From Sphingorhabdus lacus (GTDB taxonomy: Bacteria > Pseudomonadota > Alphaproteobacteria > Sphingomonadales > Sphingomonadaceae): a stretch of DNA of 64,000 nt. The stretch covers positions 496,001-560,000 of the forward strand of contig NZ_CP035733.1 of the NCBI RefSeq assembly GCF_009768975.1, written 5' to 3'. Positions 16,735-26,357 of this stretch are shown piece by piece. Numbering within the stretch: position 1 is the stretch's first letter; each line of letters opens with the position of its first letter. A program made the position numbers and the translations under genes. The notes beneath the pieces are model-generated. The model saw nothing but the letters and a program-made list of their open reading frames with translations, was not told the DNA's origin and did not search any database.

Positions 16735-18347
16735 CAGACGAATTTGATTTTATCGTCGTCGGCGCAGGCACGGCAGGATGCGTCCTTGCCAACCGCCTGA
16801 CCGAAGATGGACGTTTCACGGTTCTCCTTGTCGAAGCCGGGGGTAGCGATCGGTCTATCTGGATACAGATGCCGATCGGCTATGGGCGCACCTTCTTCGA
16901 TCGGCGAATTAACTGGATGTACGACACCGAACCTGTGGAATCCCTGGGCGGAAGGCGTAGCTATTGGCCGCGGGGTAAGGTGATTGGCGGGTCAGGGTCG
17001 ATTAACGCGATGGTCTATGTGCGTGGACAACCGCGTGACTTTGATGACTGGAAAGAGCTGGGCAACCCGGGTTGGGGCTGGGACGATGTATTGCCCTATT
17101 TCAAAAAATCGGAAGACTTCGATTGGCACAGCGCACATCACGGGCGTGGCGGTCCGCAGCATGTGACCGATATATCGCCCTATGTGCACCCTGTCTGCCA
17201 TAGCTTTGTTGAAACCGCACAGGCGCTTGGATTTCCCGCCAGCAGCGACTTTAACGGAGGCAAGCCGGAAGGTGTGGGCTATTACCAGATCAACACCAAG
17301 GGCGGCTGGCGTGCATCGACAGCCAATGCTTTTCTGCATCCTGCGCGCAAGCGGCGTTCGCTCACTCTGCATACCCACGCCCATGCGCAGCGCATCCTTT
17401 TTGAAGGCCGCCGTGCTGTCGGTGTAGAATATGCGCATAAGGGGCGGGTCTGCAAAGCCAAGGCGCGCCGGGAAGTTATCTTATCGGGTGGTGCAATTAA
17501 TTCGCCGCAATTGCTGATGCTGTCGGGTGTCGGTGACGCGCAGAAACTGAAGAATTTGGGCATTGAATCCGTGGTGAACACACCGGCCGTCGGACAGAAT
17601 CTGCAAGATCATATTGCCGTTTCCTATTTCTATAAGGTGCGCACAGCGACGCTGAACGATCTGCTGCATCCTATGTTAGGCAAGATACGTGCTGGACTGC
17701 GTTACATGGCGGACCGCGCCGGACCATTATCGCTGAGTGTTAATCAAAGCGGAGGCTTCGTCCGCAGTGATCCGCGAAAAGCCTACCCCAATTTGCAGCT
17801 CTATTTTAGCCCCGTCAGCTACACCAAAACCCCGCTATCGGAACGGAAGCTGTTGAACCCGGACCCGTTCTCGGCCTTTCTGCTCTCGCATAATCCCTGC
17901 CGCCCTACGAGCAGGGGGCACCTCGAGCTGGCGAGTTCCGACCCGCAAACCTACCCAGTCATCCATCCCAATTATTTGGCTACCCAAGATGATATCGATG
18001 ACGTTCTGGCGGGGAACCGATTGTTGCGTCAGCTTGTACAGACCCGTCCACTGGCTGATATCATTACAGAAGAACTCATTCCCGGTGCTGGTGTGGAAGG
18101 CGACGAAGCGCTACTCGCCGATTTCCGTGCCCGCGCCGACACGGTTTACCACCCGACCAGCACCTGCATGATGGGTCCGGACCCGACGTCTTCCGTTGTC
18201 GATGCGCGTTTGAATGTCCATCGCACCGCGGGGTTGCGCGTGATCGACGCATCGGTATTTCCGACGATTACTTCGGGTAACACAAATGCGCCGACTGTTA
18301 TGGTTGCGGAAAAGGGCGCGGCGATGGTCCTCGCGGACGCAAAATGA
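16731..18347 (+). CDS. GMC-family FAD oxidoreductase (choline/alcohol dehydrogenase-like)
   Basis: A 538-residue flavoprotein with the FAD dinucleotide fold at the N-terminus (VVGAGTAGC), the GMC signature around PRGKVIGGSGSINAMVYVRG, and the C-terminal catalytic region YHPTSTCMMG with the downstream asparagine in TSGNTNAP. It should oxidise a primary alcohol to an aldehyde and pass electrons to the respiratory chain. The GTG start overlaps the previous stop (GTGA), so it is the last gene of the MFS-ALDH-enolase cassette. It looks like BetA-type enzymes overall, but the neighbouring enolase-family enzyme argues against plain choline oxidation. Confidence 0.92.
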   Translation: MTDEFDFIVVGAGTAGCVLANRLTEDGRFTVLLVEAGGSDRSIWIQMPIGYGRTFFDRRINWMYDTEPVESLGGRRSYWPRGKVIGGSGSINAMVYVRGQPRDFDDWKELGNPGWGWDDVLPYFKKSEDFDWHSAHHGRGGPQHVTDISPYVHPVCHSFVETAQALGFPASSDFNGGKPEGVGYYQINTKGGWRASTANAFLHPARKRRSLTLHTHAHAQRILFEGRRAVGVEYAHKGRVCKAKARREVILSGGAINSPQLLMLSGVGDAQKLKNLGIESVVNTPAVGQNLQDHIAVSYFYKVRTATLNDLLHPMLGKIRAGLRYMADRAGPLSLSVNQSGGFVRSDPRKAYPNLQLYFSPVSYTKTPLSERKLLNPDPFSAFLLSHNPCRPTSRGHLELASSDPQTYPVIHPNYLATQDDIDDVLAGNRLLRQLVQTRPLADIITEELIPGAGVEGDEALLADFRARADTVYHPTSTCMMGPDPTSSVVDARLNVHRTAGLRVIDASVFPTITSGNTNAPTVMVAEKGAAMVLADAK

Positions 18348-18422
18348 TGCGTTAAATTAATTTACCAGTCCTTCCCAGCTATGCTAATCCAAACACAACG
18401 CGAGTCCGGGGAGGGAAGGGCG

Positions 18423-19352
18423 ATGCATCCAAAGATAGATCTTCGACAATTACCGCCGCTCAAAGCGCTGAAAGGTTTTGAGGCAGCGACGCGGCACCAG
18501 AGCATTCGGGATGCCGCTGATGAGCTATGTTTGACGCACCCCGCTGTGAGCCACCAAGTCCAGCTGATCGAGGATGCCCTGGGCGTCAGCCTCTTTGCGC
18601 AGGAGGGGAGGCACATCGTTTCGACCGAAGAGGGCAGAGTACTTTATCCCTATGTCCGGGCCGCCTTTGAATCCCTTTTGGAAGGCGTTGAAGAAGTACA
18701 TCGCAGTGCGCTAGATAAGCCCTTGAGGGTGCAGACTTATGTCACGGCTTCCATTCGCTGGCTCGCAAGGCGCGTTCCTCAATTTCTGGCCGATCATCCC
18801 GAGATAAAATTGACACTCAATACCTGTGCGGTCGAGTGGGAATTTGATGATGTCCATGCCGATGTAGGATTGGTCTATTGCGAAACCGCGCCGGACCCCG
18901 CCAAATATCATTGGGTGCCGCTTTACGAATATGCGCTTTTCCCTGTGTGCAGTCCGGATGTGGCAAAGACACTAGGGCCAAATCCCTGCGCCCGCGAACT
19001 CATGGCAAAGCCTCTTGTTGCGATCTATACCGAGGTCCAGAACTGGGAAACATGGTTTGTTTCAGCGGGCGAAATGTTCAAACCGTCGGTACCCTATCTG
19101 ATGGTCGACACCTTGGCGGTTGCGCTCGAAATGGCGTTGAATGGTGAGGGCATTGCTCTAGTGAATGGTCCGTTTGTCGATCAAGACCTCGCCGCTGGCC
19201 GCCTGGTTCAGCCGATCGCCCATAAGGCAATCTGCCCCGGTGCATGGGGATTAATCTGCCGTGCCGACATGAAAGAAAATCTGCGTATCCGCACGTTCAT
19301 GGATTGGATCACGCAAAATGTCGAAACCAGCCGAATGGCCTTTACGACCTAG
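18423..19352 (+). CDS. LysR-type transcriptional regulator (GcvA-like)
   Basis: A 309-residue regulator. The winged HTH is at the N-terminus (ALKGFEAATRHQSIRDAADE, then LTHPAVSHQV) and the periplasmic-binding-protein-like effector domain follows. The pattern PPLKALKGFEA and the short basic wing place it in the GcvA/AmpR-like branch. I chose ATG 18423 with GGGAGGGA upstream over an earlier in-frame codon. It probably controls the preceding cassette and/or the convergent dehydrogenase. Its TAG stop shares the palindrome CTAG with the stop of the convergent gene. Confidence 0.9.
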   Translation: MHPKIDLRQLPPLKALKGFEAATRHQSIRDAADELCLTHPAVSHQVQLIEDALGVSLFAQEGRHIVSTEEGRVLYPYVRAAFESLLEGVEEVHRSALDKPLRVQTYVTASIRWLARRVPQFLADHPEIKLTLNTCAVEWEFDDVHADVGLVYCETAPDPAKYHWVPLYEYALFPVCSPDVAKTLGPNPCARELMAKPLVAIYTEVQNWETWFVSAGEMFKPSVPYLMVDTLAVALEMALNGEGIALVNGPFVDQDLAAGRLVQPIAHKAICPGAWGLICRADMKENLRIRTFMDWITQNVETSRMAFTT

Positions 19353-20302
19353 CGTTTGGCGACGACCTCATATCCAGGCTCTTCGGGCTCATCGTCGACC
19401 ATTTCTGCAGGGAAGCCTGTTCCAAGCACCTTTATGCCCAGAGGCTCTTCATAGCGGCGGATAATGTTCGGCGAGAACTCGCGCGAACCAAAGGCCGCCT
19501 CGCCTTCCTTGAAGATTTTGACAATCAAAGGGGACAGTTCGACAGGAACCTTCGCTTCATGGGCAATTTTATCGAACAGGCCAACATCTTTGCTGACCAG
19601 ATCCATCGTGAAGTTGATATCGCGGCTGCCGTTCAGGATGACCTGGCTTTCAGTTTCATGGACAAAACTGTTCCCTGAAGAAATGCGGATCGCTTCATAG
19701 GTTGTGTTCATATCGAGGCCGATGGCTTTGCATGTCGTCAAAGCTTCCGCCAGTGCAACCAAATGCACGGTGCATAGATAATTGGTCATTACCTTCAATT
19801 GCGATGCCGTCCCCAAATCACCTGTGTGCAATATCCGGCGGCCCATTGTTGTCAAAACAGGAAGGACAAATTCAAAAGCCGCTCTTGGGCCGCCTGCGAA
19901 TATGGCAATATTTCCGGTGTCGGCACGATGGCAGCCGCCCGAAACAGGGCATTCCATAAACATCGCCCCACGCGCTTCGACCAAGGCACCGAGGCGAATA
20001 ATTTCGCTATAATCGGTGGTGCTCATTTCCAGCCAAACTTGGCCCGGATGCATTACTTGAAGAAATCCATCTTCGCCTTCGGCCACGGCAGAACTAGCCG
20101 CTGGGGACGGCAGGCACGTCACGATCAAGTCGACCATCTCTCCCAATTCTTTGGGAGACGTCGCCGACTTTGCCCCGCGCCCGACATATTCGGCGACAAG
20201 ACTGTCATCGAGATCGCGAACGGTAACGTCATGGCCGTTCCGGATGAGGCTTCCGGCGAGCTTTCCGCCGACATTACCAAGGCCGATAAATCCAATTTTC
20301 AT
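19349..20302 (-). CDS. NAD(P)-dependent beta-hydroxyacid dehydrogenase (3-hydroxyisobutyrate dehydrogenase family)
   Basis: A 317-residue enzyme with the N-terminal Rossmann motif GFIGLGNVGG, the substrate-binding signature in CPVSGGCHRADTG and the catalytic lysine region (SQLKVMTNYL). It would oxidise a beta-hydroxy acid to a semialdehyde, or do the reverse. The start ATG at 20302 gives the standard family N-terminus; the longer frame starting at 20383 adds an unsupported leader. It converges on the LysR gene, and may process a product of the enolase/GMC/ALDH cassette. Specific substrate unknown. Confidence 0.9.
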   Translation of the reverse strand: MKIGFIGLGNVGGKLAGSLIRNGHDVTVRDLDDSLVAEYVGRGAKSATSPKELGEMVDLIVTCLPSPAASSAVAEGEDGFLQVMHPGQVWLEMSTTDYSEIIRLGALVEARGAMFMECPVSGGCHRADTGNIAIFAGGPRAAFEFVLPVLTTMGRRILHTGDLGTASQLKVMTNYLCTVHLVALAEALTTCKAIGLDMNTTYEAIRISSGNSFVHETESQVILNGSRDINFTMDLVSKDVGLFDKIAHEAKVPVELSPLIVKIFKEGEAAFGSREFSPNIIRRYEEPLGIKVLGTGFPAEMVDDEPEEPGYEVVAKR

Positions 20303-20423
20303 GTGAGTGCCCCGTCCATCCCCCAAAATGTCGCCCTTGTACGTCGTGTCAGAGCGACGCTGGACGGCACGGCAATTGTGCAATTTAAAGCAAAGTTAGA
20401 GCGTCAGCCGGGGCAGACCACAA

Positions 20424-20460
20424 TTGAAAAATTTGGCTTATCGGGTGAAATATTTTTCAA
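20424..20460. promoter_or_regulatory. Candidate operator upstream of the beta-hydroxyacid dehydrogenase
   Basis: The 194-base gap between plsC and the dehydrogenase holds TTGAAAAAT at 20424-20432 and its exact complement ATTTTTCAA at 20452-20460 with a 19-base spacer. Within the right arm TGAAA/TTTCA (20446-20459) forms a further small palindrome. It lies about 120 bases upstream of the dehydrogenase start and is AT-rich, as LysR sites usually are. No other gene is seen in the gap. Confidence 0.35.
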
Positions 20461-20496
20461 CCAGAGTGGCGGCTAGGTCTTAGCCAAATCCGATGC

Positions 20497-21279
20497 TCAC
20501 GTAACTGTATAGCCGAGTGTCGCGGACAAGGCGGATGCAAGACGCGCTCTGGAAAGAGCGCAGACTACTTTACGGTCAGCCATTTCGGCCGGGTTGAAAG
20601 GCTCTAGAAAATGGACGCCGACGTCATAGGTTCCGGGACGCGTAAAGGCACGCCATGCGCTTTCCCAGCCCGTTTCTTCCCCAAGCCAAGCGATATCTGG
20701 GCCAGCATCGCCAAAATCGAGAAGCACGGGTTGAATGAGCATCGGCTTTGGTGGTGGGGCCAGCGTTGCGAATAGCGACTGTTTGAAAGGCAGCAACTGA
20801 CGCCCGTCCGAGGTTGTACCTTCCGGAAACAAGGTAACAGACCAGTTCTCCGCAATGGCCTCGCGCAGTTCGGCCACTTGCCCTGCGACATTCTGCTTTT
20901 CGGTCCGGCTAACAAAAATAGTACGGTTGAGCGTCGCAAGCCATCCGATAATCGGCCAGTCGCGAACACCGTCCTGCGCCACAAAGGCCGTTCCGGTGAT
21001 ACCTGCCAATATGGGAATATCGTGCCATGACAGATGGTTGGCGACGAAGAAAACATCACGACGCAGCGGGGTTCCATGGACTTTTACACGGGCCCCCAAT
21101 GCGCGGGCAGCGATCCGCAAGAAAAGCATAGCCCACGGCGACGGCAGCTTCAGCAGGTGCCAGACAAGATGCAAGGGCAGCAAGAATAGTAACGGGAGAG
21201 CAATCCAGATGATCCGCATCGCGCAGAGCAAATAGGCCTGAGGCTCTGCCTTCGGGAGCGAAATGGAGATTGTAGACAT
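20497..21279 (-). CDS. plsC: 1-acyl-sn-glycerol-3-phosphate acyltransferase
   Basis: A 260-residue membrane-associated acyltransferase that makes phosphatidic acid from lysophosphatidic acid. It has an N-terminal hydrophobic segment (about 22-48), the HX4D catalytic motif in NHLSWHD (about residues 81-87) and the substrate-binding motif FPEGTTSDG (about 151-159). Length is normal. It is a housekeeping gene placed between two catabolic blocks and shows no clear operon partner. Confidence 0.92.
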   Translation of the reverse strand: MSTISISLPKAEPQAYLLCAMRIIWIALPLLFLLPLHLVWHLLKLPSPWAMLFLRIAARALGARVKVHGTPLRRDVFFVANHLSWHDIPILAGITGTAFVAQDGVRDWPIIGWLATLNRTIFVSRTEKQNVAGQVAELREAIAENWSVTLFPEGTTSDGRQLLPFKQSLFATLAPPPKPMLIQPVLLDFGDAGPDIAWLGEETGWESAWRAFTRPGTYDVGVHFLEPFNPAEMADRKVVCALSRARLASALSATLGYTVT

Positions 21280-21494
21280 TCGATTCGGCCCTAGCGTGGG
21301 ATTGTTGAGCTATCAATCGATTGATGCAGCAGGTCTGTGACTCTGCTGTGACGTTTTACATCGCCGTCGGTAAGCGCCTTATGTGCAACAATGAAATTTT
21401 TTGAACCAGTCGCGGCGAATTGCACATTTGTCATTCATCCGGGATGCCTTCAAATATCGCAAAAGTTGGATGTCGCTGGAGAGACGGAGTTTAA
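21280..21494. promoter_or_regulatory. Divergent promoter region between plsC and the demethylation operon
   Basis: About 215 bases between divergent genes. It contains a small AT-rich block, TGAAATTTTTTGAA at 21392-21405, similar to the AT-rich blocks near 7865 and 20425. No gene and no strong hairpin were seen. A purine-rich GGAGAGACGGAG stretch ends near 21490 and serves as RBS for the next gene. Confidence 0.35.
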
Positions 21495-23909
21495 ATGCAA
21501 ACCAATGCGCGAGTTGTCATAATCGGTGGCGGCATCATGGGGGCGTCCCTGCTTTACCATCTGGCCGAACTTGGCTGGACGGACTGCCTGCTGATTGAAA
21601 AGGACGAGCTGACCTCGGGGTCCACATGGCACGCTGCCGGACAATGTCCGAGTATCACCGGCAGTTTCAATCTCGCCAAAATCCACGCCTATAGCAACGA
21701 TCTCTATCCGCGTCTCGAGGGGCTGACCGGCCAATATGTTAGCTGGCACAAATCCGGCGGTATTCGTCTTGCGACCAACGAACGCGAACTGGCTTGGTTC
21801 AAGTACATTCATGGCTTTTCCAAAATCGTCGGTTTCGACATGGAGATTATCGACCCCGAAGAAATCCGTCGGATAAATCCATTTCTGACGACTGACGGTG
21901 TCATCGCAGGCGCGCGTACAACGAGCGATGGCCATGCCGACCCGTCAGGTATCTGCAATGCGTTGGCCATCGGTGCCAAAAATATGGGCGCGAAGATTGT
22001 TCGCAAAAATCGTGTTACCGGATTAACCCAATTGCCGTCGGGTGAGTGGGATGTGGCGACCGAAAAAGGCGTTGTGCGTGCCGAGATCGTGGTCAATGCG
22101 GCGGGGTGCTATGCCCGCCAAGTGGCGCAAATGGCGGGAATCGACATTCCAGTCACCAATATGGAGCATCACTATATCGTCACCGATCCCATTCCAGCTT
22201 TTTTGGAACGGGATGAGGAAATACCGGTCATGCGCTGCCCCTATGTTTCGGGCTATTTCCGGCAGGAGCAGAAGAGCGGCCTGATCGGCGTATATGAGAA
22301 TATCGGACTTGCCGAAGCCTGGGCCCCCAAAGGCCAGCCGGAGTGGGAATCGACCAGCGAACTGTTCATCGATGATCTGGACCGTATCTCCAAATGGCTG
22401 GAGCGCGCCATAGAACGGATGCCCGTTTTTGGCGAGGTTGGAATCCGGCGGATTGTTAACGGAGCTATACCACATACTCCGGATGGAGGTCCATTGCTGG
22501 GACCGGCGGCAGGCCTCAAGAATTTCTGGCACTGCTGCGGCACATCCTTCGGGATCGCGCAGGGTGGCGGGTCCGGCAAATATCTGGCGCAGTGGATGGT
22601 CTATGGTGATGCCGACATCAACATGACCGAATTTGATCCGCGCCGTTACGGTGCATTTGCGGATGAGGATTATAGCCGCGATAAGGTGTTTCTCGACTAT
22701 CGTATGACGTTTACGACGCGCTTGCCGGGCGAAGAGGAACCCGACGGCCGTCCGTGCAAAACAAGTCCGCTTTATGAACCACTGAAAGCCGCAGGTGCGG
22801 TGTACGGCGAAACTTACGGATGGGAGCGGCCCAAATATTTTGCACTCGACGGCGCCCCGGAACAGGGCGGATATGAGCGCACCAATAGTTTCGAAATGAT
22901 TGCGGGTGAGGTAAAGGCCGTCATGGAACGGGTCGGTGTGCTCGACCTATCCGGATTTGCCAAATATGATGTGACCGGGCCGGATGCCGAGGCATTTCTG
23001 AACCGTATTTGCGCTAACCGAATGCCGAAGAAGCAGGGCGGAATCGGGCTTGTACATCCCTTGTCCCGTCAGGGCCGTATCTATGGCGAAATGACGGTGA
23101 CGCGCTTTGCCGATGATCATTTCTATTGCCTGTCCGCAGCCGCAGCCGAACAGCGGGACTGGGATTTTCTAACCCAGAGCAAATTACCGAATGAAAACGT
23201 AACCATTCGCAATCTAACCATGGATTTTGGCGTGCTGGTGCTCAACGGCCCGCAATCGCGTCATGTGCTGGCAAAGCTAACGGATGCAGACCTGAGTAAC
23301 GAGGGCTTTCGCTGGCTGAGCGGGCAGGATATAATCATTGCGGGCATGAAGATGCGTGCGCTTCGGGTGTCCTATGCGGGCGAACTCGGTTGGGAGCTGC
23401 ATCCCGCGATGGGTGATCTTGCTGCGCTGTACGATGCTGTGTGGGCGGCAGGGCAAGAGTTCGGGATCGTAAACTATGGCCTTTACGCCGCGAACACTAT
23501 GCGGATGGAGAAGGGCTACAAGGCCTGGGGTAGTGAACTTACCAACGAACTTACCATGGTGGAGGCCGACATGCCGCGTTTCATCAACTTCACGAAGGAT
23601 GATTTTGTCGGGAAGCAGGCGACACTGGATGCGCCGGACCGGTTCCGTATTGTCTATGGCGCGGTTGATGCCAGCAATGTGGATGTGCGCGGCGCCGAAC
23701 CATGTTTGATTGGCGACGACTGTATAGGATTGACCACGTCAGGGGGCTATGGCCACCGCGTTGGAAAGAGCCTGTTCTTCGCCTGTGTTCCTTTGGAACA
23801 TGCAACACCCGGTTCGACGTTCGACATCTATCTGCAGGGCGAGCGCCGCTCGGCGACGGTGCTGGAGCATCCCGCCTATGACCCCGACAATGCGAAAATG
23901 AAGGTTTAA
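21495..23909 (+). CDS. Dimethylglycine/sarcosine dehydrogenase-like FAD protein with GcvT domain (copy 1)
   Basis: An 804-residue two-part flavoenzyme. The N-terminal half is a DAO-type FAD domain (VIIGGGIMGASLLYHL) with STWHAAG at about residues 42-48, whose histidine is the covalent FAD attachment site in dimethylglycine and sarcosine dehydrogenases. A short linker domain leads to a C-terminal GcvT-like folate domain (about 440-804) with GELGWELHP and the family ending. Known members oxidise an N-methyl amine and transfer the one-carbon unit to tetrahydrofolate. It is the first gene of a four-gene run. Substrate is inferred: an N-methylated glycine derivative. Confidence 0.88.
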   Translation: MQTNARVVIIGGGIMGASLLYHLAELGWTDCLLIEKDELTSGSTWHAAGQCPSITGSFNLAKIHAYSNDLYPRLEGLTGQYVSWHKSGGIRLATNERELAWFKYIHGFSKIVGFDMEIIDPEEIRRINPFLTTDGVIAGARTTSDGHADPSGICNALAIGAKNMGAKIVRKNRVTGLTQLPSGEWDVATEKGVVRAEIVVNAAGCYARQVAQMAGIDIPVTNMEHHYIVTDPIPAFLERDEEIPVMRCPYVSGYFRQEQKSGLIGVYENIGLAEAWAPKGQPEWESTSELFIDDLDRISKWLERAIERMPVFGEVGIRRIVNGAIPHTPDGGPLLGPAAGLKNFWHCCGTSFGIAQGGGSGKYLAQWMVYGDADINMTEFDPRRYGAFADEDYSRDKVFLDYRMTFTTRLPGEEEPDGRPCKTSPLYEPLKAAGAVYGETYGWERPKYFALDGAPEQGGYERTNSFEMIAGEVKAVMERVGVLDLSGFAKYDVTGPDAEAFLNRICANRMPKKQGGIGLVHPLSRQGRIYGEMTVTRFADDHFYCLSAAAAEQRDWDFLTQSKLPNENVTIRNLTMDFGVLVLNGPQSRHVLAKLTDADLSNEGFRWLSGQDIIIAGMKMRALRVSYAGELGWELHPAMGDLAALYDAVWAAGQEFGIVNYGLYAANTMRMEKGYKAWGSELTNELTMVEADMPRFINFTKDDFVGKQATLDAPDRFRIVYGAVDASNVDVRGAEPCLIGDDCIGLTTSGGYGHRVGKSLFFACVPLEHATPGSTFDIYLQGERRSATVLEHPAYDPDNAKMKV

Positions 23910-23912
23910 AAC

Positions 23913-26357
23913 GTGGCTGAACTTCCCAAAAAGGCGCGGGTCGTCATCATCGGTGGCGGCGTCATCGGCTGTTCGATTGCCTATCACCTGACCAAAATCG
24001 GTTGGGACGATGTTGTCCTGCTCGAACGCAAGCAGTTGACCAGCGGAACGACATGGCATGCCGCCGGACTTGTCGGACAGCTCCGGCCGTCGATTAATAT
24101 GACGAAGCTCGCCAAATATACCGGCGAACTCTATCGCGGTTTGGAGGCGGAAACGGGGCAGGCAACTGGTTATCGCCAATGCGGTTCCATATCCATGGCA
24201 ACCAATGCAGAGCGTTTCGAGGAACTGAAGCGAAGCGCCTCCATGGCGAAGGTGTTCGACTTACCGGTCCATGTGGTCACACCGCAAGAAATCAAAGACC
24301 TCGCCCATATCGTAAATGTCGACGATGTCGTGGGCGGCATCCATATTCCCAGCGATGGCTATGCCAATGCGGTCGATATTACACAGGCCTTGGCCAAGGG
24401 TGCACGCACAGGCGGCGCGCGCATTTTCGAGAACACCAAGGTCACCAAAATCCGGCACAATGGCGAACGGGTGACGGGGGTCGATACGGACGACGGATCG
24501 ATCGACGCGGATTATGTTGTCATTTGCGGTGGCATGTGGACCCGCGATCTGGCCGCTAGCGTCGGGGTGGCCGCGCCACTTCATGCGTGCGAGCATTATT
24601 ATGTGCTGTTCGAAGGGGTCGAAGGGATAGACTCCACGCTGCCCGTTTTGCGCGACTATGATTATTGCGGCTATTATAAATATGACGCCGGAAAGCTACT
24701 GGTCGGGGCCTTTGAACCCAACGCCCGACCTTGGGGAATGGACGGCATTTCCGAAGATTTCTGCTTCGACGAAATCGCGGGCAGCTTTGAACATTTTGAA
24801 CCGTTGTTGATGGACGCGATGCGCCGTGTGCCTGCTTTGGAAAAGGCGGGGATACAGAAATTCTTCTGCGGACCGGAGAGCTTTACCCCCGACGTACGCT
24901 ATCATCTGGGTGAAAGCGCGGAATTGAAAGGCTGCTTCGTGGCGGCGGGCTTGAATTCCATCGGCCTACAATCCGCCGGTGGCGTGGGCAAGGTAATGGC
25001 GGACTGGATCCGCGACGGCATCCCGCCTGCGGACCTATGGACGGTCGATATTCGCCGGAACATGCCTTTTCAGATCAACCGCAAATATCTGCGGGAGCGG
25101 GTGACTGAAAGCCTCGGTTTGCTCTACGCAACACATTACCCCTTCAAACAATATGAAACCGCGCGGGGGGTGCGCCGGTCTGCAATCCATGACCGGCTTG
25201 TAGCTGCCGGCGCTTGCCACGGCGAGGCTTTTGGCTGGGAACGGCCCAACTGGTATGGCGAACCGGGCAGCAGCCCGCGCTATGAATATAGCTATGGGCG
25301 GCAAAACTGGTTTGAAGCCAATGCCGCAGAATGCAAAGCGGTGCGTGAAGCGGTCGGGCTGTTCGATCAAAGCTCCTTCGCAAAATTCCGGCTGGAAGGC
25401 CGTGACGCCATGACCGTGCTGAACCGGGTGTGCGCCAATGATGTTGACGTCGCACCCGGACGCCTAGTCTACACGCAATGGCTGAATGAAAAGGGCGGCA
25501 TCGAAGCGGATTTGACGGTCACGCGCTTGTCGGAAACCGCTTATTTGATCGTCACAGGCGCCGAAACAGAGGTGAAGGACTTCAACTGGCTGAAGCGGCA
25601 TATTCCGGACGACGCCCACGCTGTCCTGACCAATATTTCCTCGGCCATGGGCGTGATTTCCATCATGGGCCCGCGAGCGCGCGATTTATTGCAGTCAATC
25701 TGCCCCAATGATCTGTCGCATGAGGCATTTCCATTTGCGACGTCTCAGGAAATCGAATTGGGCTACGCTCTCGTGCGGGCGTCGCGGATTACCTATGTCG
25801 GTGAACTGGGGTGGGAGCTTTATATTCCGACCGAGTTCATGACCGGTGTATATGATGAGATTGTCGCGGCCGGCGCTGCTTTTGGACTGAAGCATTGCGG
25901 ATATCATGCGCTCAACGCGCTGCGGATGGAAAAGGCGTATCGCCATTGGGGGCATGATATCACCGATGAAGACACGCCGCTTGAAGCAGGTCTGGGCTTC
26001 GCGGTAAAGATGGACAAGGCAGGCGGCTTTATCGGGCGAGAGGCTTTGCTGAGGCAGAAGGAGACGGGGCTTAAACAGCGGCTCGTCCAGTTCCTGCTGA
26101 AATCGCCAGAGCCGATGCTCTACCATAATGAGCCGATCTGGCAGGGCGACCGGATTGCCGGCTATATCCGGTCGGGCATGTATGCCCATGGTCTGGGCGG
26201 TGCGTGCGGACTTGGCTATATTACAGCGCCGGACGATGGCGTTGTCGGCGCTATTGGAGCCGACGATTTTGAGATCGAGATTGCCGGTGTGCGCTATCCC
26301 GCATTGGCCTCGCTCAAACCTCTTTACGACCCCAGCAACGCACGGATAAAAATCTGA
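23913..26357 (+). CDS. Dimethylglycine/sarcosine dehydrogenase-like FAD protein with GcvT domain (copy 2)
   Basis: An 814-residue paralogue of the preceding gene with the same architecture: FAD motif VIIGGGVIGCSIAYHL, covalent-flavin motif TTWHAAG, linker domain, and GcvT-like folate domain with YVGELGWELYIP. The GTG start lies three bases after the previous stop. The copies differ clearly in the substrate domain (for example after WHAAG: QCPSIT versus LVGQLR), so they probably act on successive N-methyl substrates. The electron acceptor (ETF or another) is not encoded here. The stop overlaps the Rieske gene start (ATGA-type). Confidence 0.88.
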   Translation: MAELPKKARVVIIGGGVIGCSIAYHLTKIGWDDVVLLERKQLTSGTTWHAAGLVGQLRPSINMTKLAKYTGELYRGLEAETGQATGYRQCGSISMATNAERFEELKRSASMAKVFDLPVHVVTPQEIKDLAHIVNVDDVVGGIHIPSDGYANAVDITQALAKGARTGGARIFENTKVTKIRHNGERVTGVDTDDGSIDADYVVICGGMWTRDLAASVGVAAPLHACEHYYVLFEGVEGIDSTLPVLRDYDYCGYYKYDAGKLLVGAFEPNARPWGMDGISEDFCFDEIAGSFEHFEPLLMDAMRRVPALEKAGIQKFFCGPESFTPDVRYHLGESAELKGCFVAAGLNSIGLQSAGGVGKVMADWIRDGIPPADLWTVDIRRNMPFQINRKYLRERVTESLGLLYATHYPFKQYETARGVRRSAIHDRLVAAGACHGEAFGWERPNWYGEPGSSPRYEYSYGRQNWFEANAAECKAVREAVGLFDQSSFAKFRLEGRDAMTVLNRVCANDVDVAPGRLVYTQWLNEKGGIEADLTVTRLSETAYLIVTGAETEVKDFNWLKRHIPDDAHAVLTNISSAMGVISIMGPRARDLLQSICPNDLSHEAFPFATSQEIELGYALVRASRITYVGELGWELYIPTEFMTGVYDEIVAAGAAFGLKHCGYHALNALRMEKAYRHWGHDITDEDTPLEAGLGFAVKMDKAGGFIGREALLRQKETGLKQRLVQFLLKSPEPMLYHNEPIWQGDRIAGYIRSGMYAHGLGGACGLGYITAPDDGVVGAIGADDFEIEIAGVRYPALASLKPLYDPSNARIKI

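Noticed and set aside
16731..18347. Naming the GMC and ALDH genes betA and betB
   Set aside because: They resemble choline and betaine-aldehyde dehydrogenases in part, but the enolase-family gene between them and no BetI nearby argue against a plain choline pathway.
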